Source: an uncultured bacterium (lineage in GTDB: Bacteria > Bacillota_I > Bacilli_A > Acholeplasmatales > Anaeroplasmataceae). Taken from it: a stretch of 64,000 nt of DNA. Below the pieces are notes generated by a model. That model was not told the origin of the DNA. It did no database searches and was given only the letters and a program-made list of their open reading frames with translations. A program made the position numbers and the translations under genes. The stretch is taken from positions 1 through 64,000 of the forward strand of contig CASFCK010000004.1 in the NCBI GenBank assembly GCA_949293265.1, given 5' to 3'. Below are positions 5,893 through 15,370 of the stretch, piece by piece (positions within the stretch are counted from its first letter, which is position 1; each line of letters opens with the position of its first letter).

Positions 5893-6018
5893 AAAAACAA
5901 AGAAATGTTTAAATTTTAATTTTTTGAAGTCTTTAGAAAAACCAATTTTATATAATTAAATTATAAAGTGTAAGAGTAACTAATTCTTACGCTTACTATT
6001 ATACGAGGACGGGATAAT

Positions 6019-7716
6019 ATGATAGACTTAAAAAACAAACCATTTTATTTAAAAGAAGAAGATATTAAATGGGTAAATGAAACATTAGCTGACTTAACAA
6101 TTGATGAAAAAATCAGTCAATTATTTTGTTTGATTGCGTACTCTGCTGAAGACAATTATTTAAAGTGGTTGGCTGAAGACTTGAAAATTGGTGGAATCAT
6201 GTGCAGAGTAATGCCTAAAGATGAAGTTTGTAAAACGGTAGAGGTGTTGCAACAAAATTGTAAAATACCACTTTTAATAGCGGCTAATCTAGAAACAGGT
6301 GGGGCAGGAGTATGTTTAGATGGAACGAAAATTGGTAGTGAAATGGGAATTGCGGCTACAAATGATAAAAACATGGCTAAAGCATTAGGGGAAGTTTGCG
6401 GGAAGGAAGGAAGTGTTTTAGGCGTAAATTGGTCATTTGCTCCAATTGTTGATATTGATTTAAACTTTAGAAATCCAATTACTAACACAAGAACTTTTGG
6501 TAATGACAAGAACATGGTTAGAGATTTTGGTGTCGCCTATATCGAAGAAATACAAAAAAATGGTATAGCAGCCTGTGCTAAACATTTTCCTGGCGACGGG
6601 GTAGATGAAAGAGATCAGCATTTAGTTACAAGTATTAATAGTTTATCTTGTGAAGAATGGTTAAGTAGTTTTGGTGAAGTTTATAAAGCGATGATTGATT
6701 GTGGCGTAAAAACTATTATGTGTGGTCACATTATGTTACCTAGTTTTGTTAAAAAATATAATCCTAATATTTTAGATGAAGATATTTTACCAGCTACTTT
6801 ATCTAGTGAAATAGTAACTAAATTATTAAAAGAAGAACTGGGGTTTAATGGTCTAGTAATAACTGATTCTACTACTATGGCTGGATTAAATATGGCATTA
6901 CCAAGAGAAAAAATAGTCCCTTTAACTATAGCGGCTGGTTGTGATATGTTTTTATTTACTAAAAATTTAGAAGAGGACTTTATGTATATGCGAAAAGGCT
7001 ATGATGAAGGTATAATTACAAATGATAGACTAAATGAAGCTGTTTCAAAGATATTGGCATTAAAAGCCTCTTTAGGATTACATAAGAATAATAATTTACC
7101 TAAATATGCTGAAATTGATCAAACACTAGAAGCTAAACGATTTTTAAATTTAGCTAAAGAAGTTGCTGATAAATCAATTACTTTAGTAAAAAATAAAGAA
7201 AACATTTTGCCTATAAGCCCTAATAAATATAAGAGGGTATTATTCTATAGTTTAGAGTCATCAGGTGGGAATATGGGATTTAGTGTGGCAGTAGGAGCTA
7301 ACTTAAGACTTATGGAAAAACTACAAAAAACAGGATTTGAAGTAACCTTATTTAAACCAAAACCAGGTTTTGAAGGAACTATGGGTTCAGCAAAAGAAAT
7401 AAAGAATAATTATGATTTAATAATTTATAGTGCTAATCTAGCAACTAAGTCTAATCAAACGGTTGTTAGAATAGAATGGTGTGAACCTATGGGTGCTAAT
7501 GTTCCTGTTTATATGACTAGTGTTCCAACTATTTTCATATCTTTAGAAAATCCATATCACTTATTAGATGCCCCAAGAGTAAAAACATATATTAACACGT
7601 ATGGTTCAACTGATATTATATTGGATAGTTTAGTAGATAAATTACTAGGTAAATCAGAATTTAAAGGTCATAGTCCGGTTGATGCTTTTTGTGGTAAATG
7701 GGATACGAGGTTATAA
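6019..7716 (+). CDS. Glycoside hydrolase family 3, NagZ-like (beta-N-acetylhexosaminidase type)
   Basis: This 565-residue cytoplasmic protein has no signal peptide. Its GH3 (alpha/beta)8 domain has the K-H-F-P-G-D-G motif at 188-194, then D199-Q-H201, corresponding to the Asp-His acid/base dyad of NagZ enzymes. The catalytic nucleophile Asp283 lies in G-L-V-I-T-D-S. A second alpha/beta domain follows from about 375, as in two-domain Gram-positive NagZ. NagZ normally has G-H-G where this has G-D-G, so the sugar specificity may differ. A paralogue lies at 18051-19787. The beta-phosphoglucomutase gene starts 2 bases after its stop. It probably trims non-reducing sugars from imported oligosaccharides. 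Confidence 0.8.
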   Translation: MIDLKNKPFYLKEEDIKWVNETLADLTIDEKISQLFCLIAYSAEDNYLKWLAEDLKIGGIMCRVMPKDEVCKTVEVLQQNCKIPLLIAANLETGGAGVCLDGTKIGSEMGIAATNDKNMAKALGEVCGKEGSVLGVNWSFAPIVDIDLNFRNPITNTRTFGNDKNMVRDFGVAYIEEIQKNGIAACAKHFPGDGVDERDQHLVTSINSLSCEEWLSSFGEVYKAMIDCGVKTIMCGHIMLPSFVKKYNPNILDEDILPATLSSEIVTKLLKEELGFNGLVITDSTTMAGLNMALPREKIVPLTIAAGCDMFLFTKNLEEDFMYMRKGYDEGIITNDRLNEAVSKILALKASLGLHKNNNLPKYAEIDQTLEAKRFLNLAKEVADKSITLVKNKENILPISPNKYKRVLFYSLESSGGNMGFSVAVGANLRLMEKLQKTGFEVTLFKPKPGFEGTMGSAKEIKNNYDLIIYSANLATKSNQTVVRIEWCEPMGANVPVYMTSVPTIFISLENPYHLLDAPRVKTYINTYGSTDIILDSLVDKLLGKSEFKGHSPVDAFCGKWDTRL

Positions 7717-7718
7717 CT

Positions 7719-8363
7719 ATGATTAAAGGTATTATTTTTGATTTAGATGGAGTTATCGTGTCTACTGATCAATATCATTACGAAGCTTGGAAAGCTTTAG
7801 CTGATAGAGAAGGTATATATTTTAATAAAAATATAAATAATCGTTTAAGAGGAGTATCTAGAAGGGAATCTTTAATGATTATTTTAGAAAAAAGTCAAAG
7901 GAAATATAACGAGCTTGAAATAGAAGAAATGTTAAATTATAAAAATGAAATTTATCGCAATAGTTTAAATAAATTAACTAAAATAGATATTATGTCTGGT
8001 GTAGTAGAACTATTAGAATATTTAGAAAGCCAAAATATAAAAAAAGCCATTGGCTCATCAAGTAAAAATACAATGTTAATATTAGATAAGATAGGTTTAA
8101 AAGCTAAATTTGATTACATAGTAGATGGTATAATGATAACTAATACTAAACCAGATCCAGAAGTATTTATTAAAGCTAGATTAGGCTTAGGACTACAAGA
8201 AGATGAATGTCTGGTAGTCGAAGATGCTGTAGCTGGTGTTATGGCTAGTCATTATGCGAATATAAAAGCTATTGCTGTAGGTGATGCAGCCAAAAATAAA
8301 AAAGGTGATTACAATTTAGATAATATTTTAGATTTAATTAAAATATTAAAAAAGGGATTATAA
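7719..8363 (+). CDS. pgmB: Beta-phosphoglucomutase, HAD superfamily
   Basis: This 214-residue HAD phosphatase-fold protein would convert beta-glucose 1-phosphate to glucose 6-phosphate. It has the F-D-L-D-G-V nucleophile motif at the N-terminus, H-Y-E-A-W-K in the cap, G-S-S-S-K-N (motif II), K-P-D-P-E-V-F (motif III Lys) and V-V-E-D-A-V-A-G (motif IV). ATG 7719 was chosen because the earlier in-frame start lies inside the GH3 gene. The 2-base gap from GH3 shows an operon. Other HAD sugar-phosphate phosphatases look similar, but the E-D-A-x-A-G signature favours the mutase. Confidence 0.8.
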   Translation: MIKGIIFDLDGVIVSTDQYHYEAWKALADREGIYFNKNINNRLRGVSRRESLMIILEKSQRKYNELEIEEMLNYKNEIYRNSLNKLTKIDIMSGVVELLEYLESQNIKKAIGSSSKNTMLILDKIGLKAKFDYIVDGIMITNTKPDPEVFIKARLGLGLQEDECLVVEDAVAGVMASHYANIKAIAVGDAAKNKKGDYNLDNILDLIKILKKGL

Positions 8364-8369
8364 AAAATT

Positions 8370-8396
8370 AAGGTGTTGATTTCTCAACACCTTTAA
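8370..8396. terminator. Terminator between convergent genes
   Basis: Hairpin AAGGTGTTGA/TCAACACCTT with a TTTC loop, ending with a short T/A tract. Confidence 0.75.
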
Positions 8397-8414
8397 AATT
8401 GATAAATTGCATAA

Positions 8415-8864
8415 TTATAAGAAAAAATAATAATTATTATTATCGAAATAAGCAATCTTAATTTCTCTATTAGGAGTAATTTTATATTGGTCTAGGTCTT
8501 CTTTTTCTAACCATTCAGAAGTTAAAATTATATTTTTTTCAGCGATTTTTGTTTCAACATAAAATTCATAAACTTTTTCCTTTAAACTTTTAGCTACATA
8601 AGAATTAACAGTAGACACCCTAACAATACGACCAAGATAGAATTTTTCTTTAGCAATTAATTCTTTTAATTTTTTAAAATGTTGGTATCTTTTAAGATTT
8701 TTATATATAGCTATACCTATAAAAAATAAGCCAAAAATTAATAAGAGTAATAATATTCCGATATTCTTTTTTAATAGTCCATAAATTAAACCGATGACAA
8801 TTAAAATCAAACCGAGTATAAAAATAAAAGTATAGTTTTTTTCTTTTCTTGTTAACATAAACAC
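8415..8864 (-). CDS. Hypothetical membrane protein with two N-terminal membrane segments
   Basis: This 149-residue protein has a short basic start, two hydrophobic helices (about 13-32 and 34-52), and a soluble C-terminal half rich in Lys/Glu with several Tyr. I do not recognise a family. It lies 2 bases downstream of the AraC-GH39 regulator on the same strand and is probably co-transcribed with it. A role in signalling with that regulator is possible but unsupported by any motif. Confidence 0.6.
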   Translation of the reverse strand: MFMLTRKEKNYTFIFILGLILIVIGLIYGLLKKNIGILLLLLIFGLFFIGIAIYKNLKRYQHFKKLKELIAKEKFYLGRIVRVSTVNSYVAKSLKEKVYEFYVETKIAEKNIILTSEWLEKEDLDQYKITPNREIKIAYFDNNNYYFFL

Positions 8865-8866
8865 CT

Positions 8867-11332
8867 CTATTTTTGTAATTTTATTTCTATTAATTTAACT
8901 TCTAAAGAATCAAGCAAAGTTTCAATATTTAATACACCTTGATTAATATTTACCTCTTGATATTTATAATCAGGGAAAGAAGCAATTTTAATATTATTAA
9001 ATATGGTATCCTCTAAACTGTTGTAAGTGTCAATTGGAGGCTTACCACAATCTAGCCAACGATCATAAGGGCTACCATGCTTTCTATTAATTGTATACAT
9101 TTGGATTTTGGCCATTGTATAGTCGGTTTTATAAGAAAACAATATTCTTTTTTTACTTTTGTTAACAAACGGTGAATAACGATCTAAGATAGGGACACTA
9201 TATAAATCTTCAGAAATTAAATCATCATTAGGATGCTCATAATTATGGAGTATTAATATGATGTGGGTGTTATTATCATTACTAGATAATATGTGATTTT
9301 CACCGCGAGAAATTATATTTTTTTCTAATCTAGATAAAAATTCTAGGGCGTGCAAGTTTGGTTTAGGCATACCGTTTTTATAATATAATCCTGTTCCACC
9401 AGAAAAATAGTTCATATCCGATAATGTTTCCTCGAAATCGGAAATGCGATAATAGGTAAAAAGTTGACTTTTTTCAATGTTATCAATGATGTTTTTAACG
9501 ATAAAATCAGCCATAAAAATCGTATCATGCAACACATTATAATGACTTATTGTGAAATTATATTGGGCAATAATAATTGGAATTCGCGTATTATTAAAAT
9601 TTAAAATATTTCTAACTTGTTGAAGAAATTTTTGTAATTTATTTTCGTCACTAGTAGGTTTATTATAAGGAATTCTTTGAAAACTTTTGCCTCTTATTGT
9701 ATAAGATTCTAAAGTTTCCCAATCTTCTTCCATATAAAATTCAAGACAAACATAGTTTGGTAAACAAAAGTTTTCTTTTGCCCAAGTGAAGAAGTCTTTA
9801 AACCATTCAATTTTTTTGTTTGTGAGTGGCATAAGTTCGGGAGAAGTTACAATAAAGTCAGAACAAATATCTTTAATTGTTTTCCAAGTTGCATAATAAA
9901 ACTCAAAAAATTCAGTTTTAGTAGAAAAACCCATATAATTATAATCAGTATCTGGTTGACGCCAAGGAATGAAATACCATTTTTTTACTACATCAAGCCC
10001 GTAGCGCTCAATTACATGGCCTAGGAAAGTTTTTAATAATAATTCCCATTCTTCAATTTTATTTGGCGCAGAAGTGTTATATTCATCTGCAAAAACCGTT
10101 TTATTTTTATCGCGAGCTAAAGTTTTAGGCATAAATGTTAATGATAATAACGGGATTAAATCATTAGAAACTAAAAAATCTAAAATTTCATTAATTAAGT
10201 TAAATCTAAAATATAGTTTCCCACTTTTGTTGCGTGAACAAAAATAAAGACTATCAGAAAAAATACCACAAAAATAGACAAATTTAACACCTATTTTTTT
10301 CTTTGCTGTTAATAGTACTTTTCTAATGCTTTCATAAGCTATGTTTCTAGCATTGTTTACAGATACACATAATGTGGCTGGGTTTTCTTTAATGATGAAT
10401 AGAGGCTTTTGACCAGCATAATTATTGATAATAATTTCTTTGTAGAAGCTGCTATTGATATTTTTTTCATTTTCTAGTTTTAAGTCTTTTATTAATTCAT
10501 CTATACCTTTATCTTCCTTAGCGCTTATGTTATCATTGTTTTCGGAATCTTTTTTGTTTTTTCGAGAATCAGATGGTAACTCATTATATTTTTGTTTATA
10601 TGCTCTTAAAAAGGCGTGATTTGAAGCAAAACCGTTTTTTAAAGCTATATCAATAATAGGCAAATTAGTTTCTAATAAATCTTTTAAGCTATGTTTTAAG
10701 CGAACTTCATCATAATAATCAATAAAATTCATATTGAGGTTCTTTTTAAATAAGTTTGATAAGTAGGGGATTGAAAAATTAAATTGAGTAGCTATTTCAT
10801 TTAAAGTAAGATTGTCAGAATAGTTTTCTTCAATATAATCTAATATTTCATCCATTTTTGTTTTTTGACTCACATTAGTTATTTTTGTGGTTGGAAATGA
10901 TGAATTTAATTCATTCATTATAGTATAAGCATAAGCAAAGGCTTTAATTATTGTAAAATTAGGCTTTGCATAATCGTCAACTAATGAAGTGATGATTTTC
11001 TGAAGGTTAAAAAAAACAGATTTGTCTTTGTATTCACAAGAATTACAATAATAAGCTGTTTGATTCAGTTCTTTATCTAGCTCTAAGCGGGATATTTTAA
11101 CTGTTATACAAGCAATTATTCCATTTGAATGTATGATTTGGTAATTTTCTATGTAATTAATTAAAACAATATCGTTTTGATTAAACTGATATTGTTTTGT
11201 TCCGATAATTAAATGTGCACTTCCTTTTAGGTTAAATAGAATTTCTAAATCATTATGTTTGTTATTTATAAATGTTTCATTTTGTAGAATTTTAACTACG
11301 GTTGGATAATTATATTTTTCGATGTTTTCCAT
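8867..11332 (-). CDS. AraC-family regulator fused to a catalytically dead GH39-like domain
   Basis: This 821-residue protein starts with a cupin-like sensor (about 15-100). An AraC DNA-binding domain with two helix-turn-helix units follows (about 158-258, ending K-N-G-F-A-S-N-H-A-F-L-R-A-Y-K). The C-terminal half, from about 300, aligns along its length with the GH39 enzyme encoded at 16502. The enzyme's acid/base motif W-N-E-P-D is here W-R-Q-P-D (Gln459), and the nucleophile motif I-S-E-W-N is I-A-Q-Y-N (Gln590). Both catalytic carboxylates are replaced, so hydrolysis is unlikely. The domain probably binds the sugar that GH39 cleaves. It is transcribed divergently from the transporter-hydrolase operon, which it probably controls. 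AraC-GH39 fusions occur in Firmicutes; the substrate is unknown. Confidence 0.85.
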   Translation of the reverse strand: MENIEKYNYPTVVKILQNETFINNKHNDLEILFNLKGSAHLIIGTKQYQFNQNDIVLINYIENYQIIHSNGIIACITVKISRLELDKELNQTAYYCNSCEYKDKSVFFNLQKIITSLVDDYAKPNFTIIKAFAYAYTIMNELNSSFPTTKITNVSQKTKMDEILDYIEENYSDNLTLNEIATQFNFSIPYLSNLFKKNLNMNFIDYYDEVRLKHSLKDLLETNLPIIDIALKNGFASNHAFLRAYKQKYNELPSDSRKNKKDSENNDNISAKEDKGIDELIKDLKLENEKNINSSFYKEIIINNYAGQKPLFIIKENPATLCVSVNNARNIAYESIRKVLLTAKKKIGVKFVYFCGIFSDSLYFCSRNKSGKLYFRFNLINEILDFLVSNDLIPLLSLTFMPKTLARDKNKTVFADEYNTSAPNKIEEWELLLKTFLGHVIERYGLDVVKKWYFIPWRQPDTDYNYMGFSTKTEFFEFYYATWKTIKDICSDFIVTSPELMPLTNKKIEWFKDFFTWAKENFCLPNYVCLEFYMEEDWETLESYTIRGKSFQRIPYNKPTSDENKLQKFLQQVRNILNFNNTRIPIIIAQYNFTISHYNVLHDTIFMADFIVKNIIDNIEKSQLFTYYRISDFEETLSDMNYFSGGTGLYYKNGMPKPNLHALEFLSRLEKNIISRGENHILSSNDNNTHIILILHNYEHPNDDLISEDLYSVPILDRYSPFVNKSKKRILFSYKTDYTMAKIQMYTINRKHGSPYDRWLDCGKPPIDTYNSLEDTIFNNIKIASFPDYKYQEVNINQGVLNIETLLDSLEVKLIEIKLQK

Positions 11333-11462
11333 GGCTAAATTTTAACATAGATAAATAATTTATGCAATTTGTTTATTTTTTATTTTTGTAATGTGCCGTT
11401 TTTTAAGCTATAACACATAAACATGTTTGTTTTTTAATATAAGAGCCCTTTCACTCGTTTTA

Positions 11463-11475
11463 TGAAAACGTTTCA
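11463..11475. promoter_or_regulatory. Operator-like palindrome in the divergent promoter region
   Basis: TGAAAACGTTTCA has a perfect AAACGTTT core. It lies in the 236-base gap between the divergent AraC-GH39 regulator and the ABC transporter operon. It resembles LacI-family sites but is one base short of a cre consensus. It could bind the LacI protein at 3027 or CcpA. Confidence 0.4.
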
Positions 11476-11568
11476 CTTAAAAATATAGCAAAGAATAAAA
11501 ATAAATAAAATTGTTGAAAAAAGATTTATATATTAAAATTTTTATATAAGTAGGAAAGGAGAAAAAGT

Positions 11569-13074
11569 ATGGCTAATGAAGCAGGGGAATTAATTTTTGA
11601 AGCTCAACACATGCACAAAGAATTTGGACCCACCATTGCTTTAAAGGATGTTGATTTTCGATTGCATCGAGGTGAAATTAGAGGCTTAATAGGTGAAAAT
11701 GGTTCTGGCAAATCTACCATTATGTCAATTGCTGCAGGTATGCAAGAAGCCACTTCAGGTAATATGATTTACAAAGGCCGAAAATGGCATCCGAAATCAA
11801 TGCTTGAAGGTCAAAATGCTGGTTTTGCGATGATTTTGCAAGAATCTAATACTATTCCCGGAGTTACTGTTGCAGAAAATTTATATGCTGGTAGAGAAAA
11901 AGAGTTTTCTAAATTTGGTGTTATAAATATGCAAAAGATGTATGCAGCAGCTAATAAAGTTTTAGATAAATTTGGTGTAACTAATATTAGAGGAAACACT
12001 AAAATTAATACTTTAACTTTTGAAGCAAGAAAGTTAGTAGAAATTATTAGAGCGATGGAAAAAGATCCGGAAATTTTAGTAGTTGATGAAACAACAACCG
12101 CCTTATCTTTTGATGGGCGTGAATTGTTGTATAAAATTATTCACGAAATGGCTGAAAAGAATAACAAAGCAGTTGTTTTTATATCTCATGATTTAGATGA
12201 AATAATGAAACATTGTACAGACGTTACTGTTTTACGGGATGGAGATATTGTAGCTACACTTAAAAAGGAAGAATATGACGCTAAAAGAATTAGGACTTTG
12301 ATGGTTGGTAGAGATATTGGCGATGCATATTATCGTGAAGATTTTATTCCATCTGCAGAAACTGAAATTGGGCTTGAGTTTAAAGACGTTAATTTTCACT
12401 CTATTAAAGATTTTAACTTACAAATTCACAAAGGTGAAATTGTCGGAATAGGTGGTTTATCAGATTGTGGTATGCATACAATTGGACATTTAGGCTTTGG
12501 TGCGATTAAGCCACAAAGTGGTAAAGTATTACGTTTAGGTAAAATGGTTAAAAATCCTTCTAAAGCAATTGATATGGGTATTGGTTATATAAGTAAAGAT
12601 AGAGATAAAGAAGCTTTAGTTTTAGAGGCTTCTGTTAAGGAAAATATTTGTTTACCATCTTTAGATAAATTATCACATTTTACTTTTATAAATCCTATTG
12701 AAGAAAATAAAATCACAGATGAACAAATTAAAAATCTAAGTATTAAATGCTATAACCGCGATACTTATGTATCAAAGTTATCAGGTGGTAATAAACAGAA
12801 AGTATCGTTTGGCAAATGGCTAGCTAATGGGTCAGATGTTATTATTATGGATTGTCCAACTCGTGGTGTCGATGTAGCTGTAAAACAAGCTATGTATAAA
12901 ATTATTGAAGAGTTAAAAGAAGCCGGTAAAGCAATACTTTTAATCTCTGAAGAATTAGCGGAATTAATTGGTATGGCAGACAGAATAATTATTATGAAAG
13001 ACTTCAAAGTAACTAAAGAATTTAAAAGATCAGCAAATTTAAAAGAAGTCGATATTATTGATTATATGTTATAG
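11569..13074 (+). CDS. Sugar ABC transporter ATP-binding protein (RbsA/MglA type)
   Basis: This 501-residue protein carries two fused nucleotide-binding domains, as in monosaccharide importers. Domain 1 has Walker A G-E-N-G-S-G-K-S-T near residue 43 and Walker B I-L-V-V-D-E. Domain 2 (from about 265) has a degenerate P-loop (G-G-L-S-D-C-G) but a good signature L-S-G-G-N-K-Q-K. That asymmetry is normal for the family. ATG 11569 follows AAAGGAG. It powers uptake with the permeases at 13086 and 15371 and the lipoprotein at 14102, and is first in the operon running to the beta-glucuronidase. Confidence 0.9.
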   Translation: MANEAGELIFEAQHMHKEFGPTIALKDVDFRLHRGEIRGLIGENGSGKSTIMSIAAGMQEATSGNMIYKGRKWHPKSMLEGQNAGFAMILQESNTIPGVTVAENLYAGREKEFSKFGVINMQKMYAAANKVLDKFGVTNIRGNTKINTLTFEARKLVEIIRAMEKDPEILVVDETTTALSFDGRELLYKIIHEMAEKNNKAVVFISHDLDEIMKHCTDVTVLRDGDIVATLKKEEYDAKRIRTLMVGRDIGDAYYREDFIPSAETEIGLEFKDVNFHSIKDFNLQIHKGEIVGIGGLSDCGMHTIGHLGFGAIKPQSGKVLRLGKMVKNPSKAIDMGIGYISKDRDKEALVLEASVKENICLPSLDKLSHFTFINPIEENKITDEQIKNLSIKCYNRDTYVSKLSGGNKQKVSFGKWLANGSDVIIMDCPTRGVDVAVKQAMYKIIEELKEAGKAILLISEELAELIGMADRIIIMKDFKVTKEFKRSANLKEVDIIDYML

Positions 13075-13085
13075 GAGGATCTTTG

Positions 13086-14075
13086 ATGTCAAGTTTAGTA
13101 GAAAAAATTAAAACTTTTGATTTTAAGAAATATTTTAAAGATCACGCATATTCATTAGTAGCATATACAGGATTAATTCTATGTGTCATCGTGTTTAGTA
13201 TTTTACCGCCAATAATTAATGGTGTTAGCATGTGGACATCAATTGGAATTAGAAATACTATTCAACAAGCTACAGTGTACATGATTTTAGCTTTAGGTGC
13301 TACAATGATTTATGCGATGGGATGTATGGATATATCAGTTGGTTATCAAGTCGCGGTTTTTGCCACACTGTTTGTTATTATTAGTAATGCAGCAGGTATG
13401 ATTGTGGGTTTATTAACCATTTTAGTTTTAGGTATAATTTGTGCTGTATTTAATGCGGTAGTTGGAACGTACATTAAATTACCTACAGTTATGTCATCTG
13501 TTGTTTTGATGCAACTATTTAGAGGCATAAATCAAACATTTTATACAGATGCATCAATAACATCATATGTTTTAGATGTTGATTTATCGATTGTATCATC
13601 CACATGGTTTAGGTTAATATCAATGATTATTTTAGCCATAATAGCTTGTTATATTTTAAACTATACTAAAGTAGGTAAAAGATCAAAGGCTATTGGTGCT
13701 AATAAAGTGGCTGCAGCTCAAGCAGGCTCAAAAATGTTAATTACACGTATTGGAGCCTATTCAGTTTTCTCAGTATTTTTAGTTATAGCTTCAATATTCT
13801 TAATTTCAAGAACAAATAGCATCGGTGAATCATATAGCGCAAGTTTCCAAATGGATGTTATGATGATGTTATTAATGGGTGGTATGCCATTATCTGGTGG
13901 TATGAAAACAAAAATAAGTTGTGCGGTATGTGGTTGTTTAACTTATGTTTTATTAGACAGAGGATTAACTTTATGTTCAGTTGATATATCAGTTATATCA
14001 ATTATCAAATCAATAATATTCTTAGCAATAGTTATTGTAACATGTCGTAAATCAGGGGTTACATTACCTCGTTAA
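13086..14075 (+). CDS. Sugar ABC transporter permease 1 (RbsC family)
   Basis: This polytopic protein of about 329 residues has 8-10 hydrophobic segments and the BPD_transp_2 look of ribose/galactose permeases, including the cytoplasmic loop with G-K-R-S-K-A-I-G-A-N-K-V-A-A. ATG 13086 was preferred over the TTG just before it because it gives 7-base spacing from GGAGG (13074-13078), which overlaps the stop of the ATPase gene. With the permease at 15371 it probably forms a heterodimer, as in YtfT/YjfF-type systems. Confidence 0.85.
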   Translation: MSSLVEKIKTFDFKKYFKDHAYSLVAYTGLILCVIVFSILPPIINGVSMWTSIGIRNTIQQATVYMILALGATMIYAMGCMDISVGYQVAVFATLFVIISNAAGMIVGLLTILVLGIICAVFNAVVGTYIKLPTVMSSVVLMQLFRGINQTFYTDASITSYVLDVDLSIVSSTWFRLISMIILAIIACYILNYTKVGKRSKAIGANKVAAAQAGSKMLITRIGAYSVFSVFLVIASIFLISRTNSIGESYSASFQMDVMMMLLMGGMPLSGGMKTKISCAVCGCLTYVLLDRGLTLCSVDISVISIIKSIIFLAIVIVTCRKSGVTLPR

Positions 14076-14101
14076 AAAATAAATAAGGAAGGAATAGAAA
14101 A

Positions 14102-15349
14102 ATGAAAAAATTAATTAAAACTTTAGGAATTGTTGGTATGGCAGGTGTTGCAGGTTTATCTCTTGCATCATGTGATAATAATAAAAATGATGAAAAAGTA
14201 AAAGTAAGTATCGGTTCATATTTAGGCTATGGTAACACATTATCAGCCTTAGAAGGTTATTTAGATAGCATTAAAGATGATTTGAATTTTGAATATACTT
14301 TAACGCAAATTTCTCAAACTGATGCTAATAGCAACCTATCTAAATTCCAAAATGATTTAGAAACAGGAACAGACTTAATCATCACAATGATGGATAATGA
14401 TGCTCAAAACACTAAAGCTATTTTAGAAGCATGTGAAGAATATGGAGCTTATTTAGCTGGTTGGCAAACAGATTTCAATAACACTAGAGCAAGTGATGTT
14501 GCTGATGAAGTATTAAATAGTGACCATTTCTTAGGTGCCGCAACTGATGGTGAAATGGATGGTAAAATATTAGGACAATATTTATGGGATGCAGTTAGTG
14601 CTTCTGAAAATAGAGTAATAGCTTTAGCTCGTACTCCTTACTATGCATACCCTAGTGGTCATGTTGCTTCAGTAGAAATAGCTAGATTAGCTGAAGAATG
14701 GAATAAGGCAAATCCAGATGATCAATTCACAATTGTTGATTCATCAGAAGGTACTAACGATTTAGGCGGTGTTGCTGATGCTGATGCTGACTTAGCTTTA
14801 AATATGGGTTTTGGTGGTAACTTAGCTGAAACACAATTAGATAAATGGGTTGATGAAGGAGTAGAAGCAATCGTAGCTGTTAATAGTTTAGCCCAAAGAA
14901 TATATTCAACTTTAGTAAGTGAAAATCAAGATAAAAACATTGATTTATATACAGTAGGTTGGGATGATGCTTTATATGGCTCTGATGTATTTGGCTCAAA
15001 AGGAACTATTAAATCATTAGGTCAATCAGTTGTTGAAACTATAATTTATCCACTAATTATGGGAATTAATGCAGTTAGAGGTTATCAATTTAGTGATGCT
15101 CCAACTACAGGTTTAGATAAATTTGTTGAAGGCAAGAGAATAATGTTAACTTCAGATGAAGATATGGAAGCAGGACATAAAAATTGTATGATTTATGCAG
15201 GTGTTGATAAATATGGCGATCCTTCAAGAGCTTTAATTCAAGGTGAAGATTTAGTTAATTATTTAGGTAATGCTGAAGGTGCAAGTTTTGCTAAATTAAA
15301 AGATTTAATTAATTCTTGGGATAAGGACTACGTATTATATCGTAAATAA
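14102..15349 (+). CDS. Sugar ABC transporter substrate-binding lipoprotein
   Basis: The 415-residue product has a lipoprotein signal (K-K-L-I-K-T then a hydrophobic stretch, lipobox L-A-S-C at about residues 22-25). A type I periplasmic-binding fold of the ribose/galactose class follows, so it is anchored outside the membrane and hands sugar to the permeases. The gene lies between the two permease genes, an uncommon order. A YtfQ-like size and the accompanying hydrolases suggest a sugar or short oligosaccharide ligand. The ligand cannot be read from sequence. Confidence 0.85.
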   Translation: MKKLIKTLGIVGMAGVAGLSLASCDNNKNDEKVKVSIGSYLGYGNTLSALEGYLDSIKDDLNFEYTLTQISQTDANSNLSKFQNDLETGTDLIITMMDNDAQNTKAILEACEEYGAYLAGWQTDFNNTRASDVADEVLNSDHFLGAATDGEMDGKILGQYLWDAVSASENRVIALARTPYYAYPSGHVASVEIARLAEEWNKANPDDQFTIVDSSEGTNDLGGVADADADLALNMGFGGNLAETQLDKWVDEGVEAIVAVNSLAQRIYSTLVSENQDKNIDLYTVGWDDALYGSDVFGSKGTIKSLGQSVVETIIYPLIMGINAVRGYQFSDAPTTGLDKFVEGKRIMLTSDEDMEAGHKNCMIYAGVDKYGDPSRALIQGEDLVNYLGNAEGASFAKLKDLINSWDKDYVLYRK

Positions 15350-15370
15350 TTAATCACAAGGAGAAATATT

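Noticed and set aside
11463-11475. Possible catabolite-responsive element (cre)
   Set aside because: TGAAAACGTTTCA looks similar but is 13 bases and misses the consensus at its right end, so it is listed only as an operator-like palindrome.
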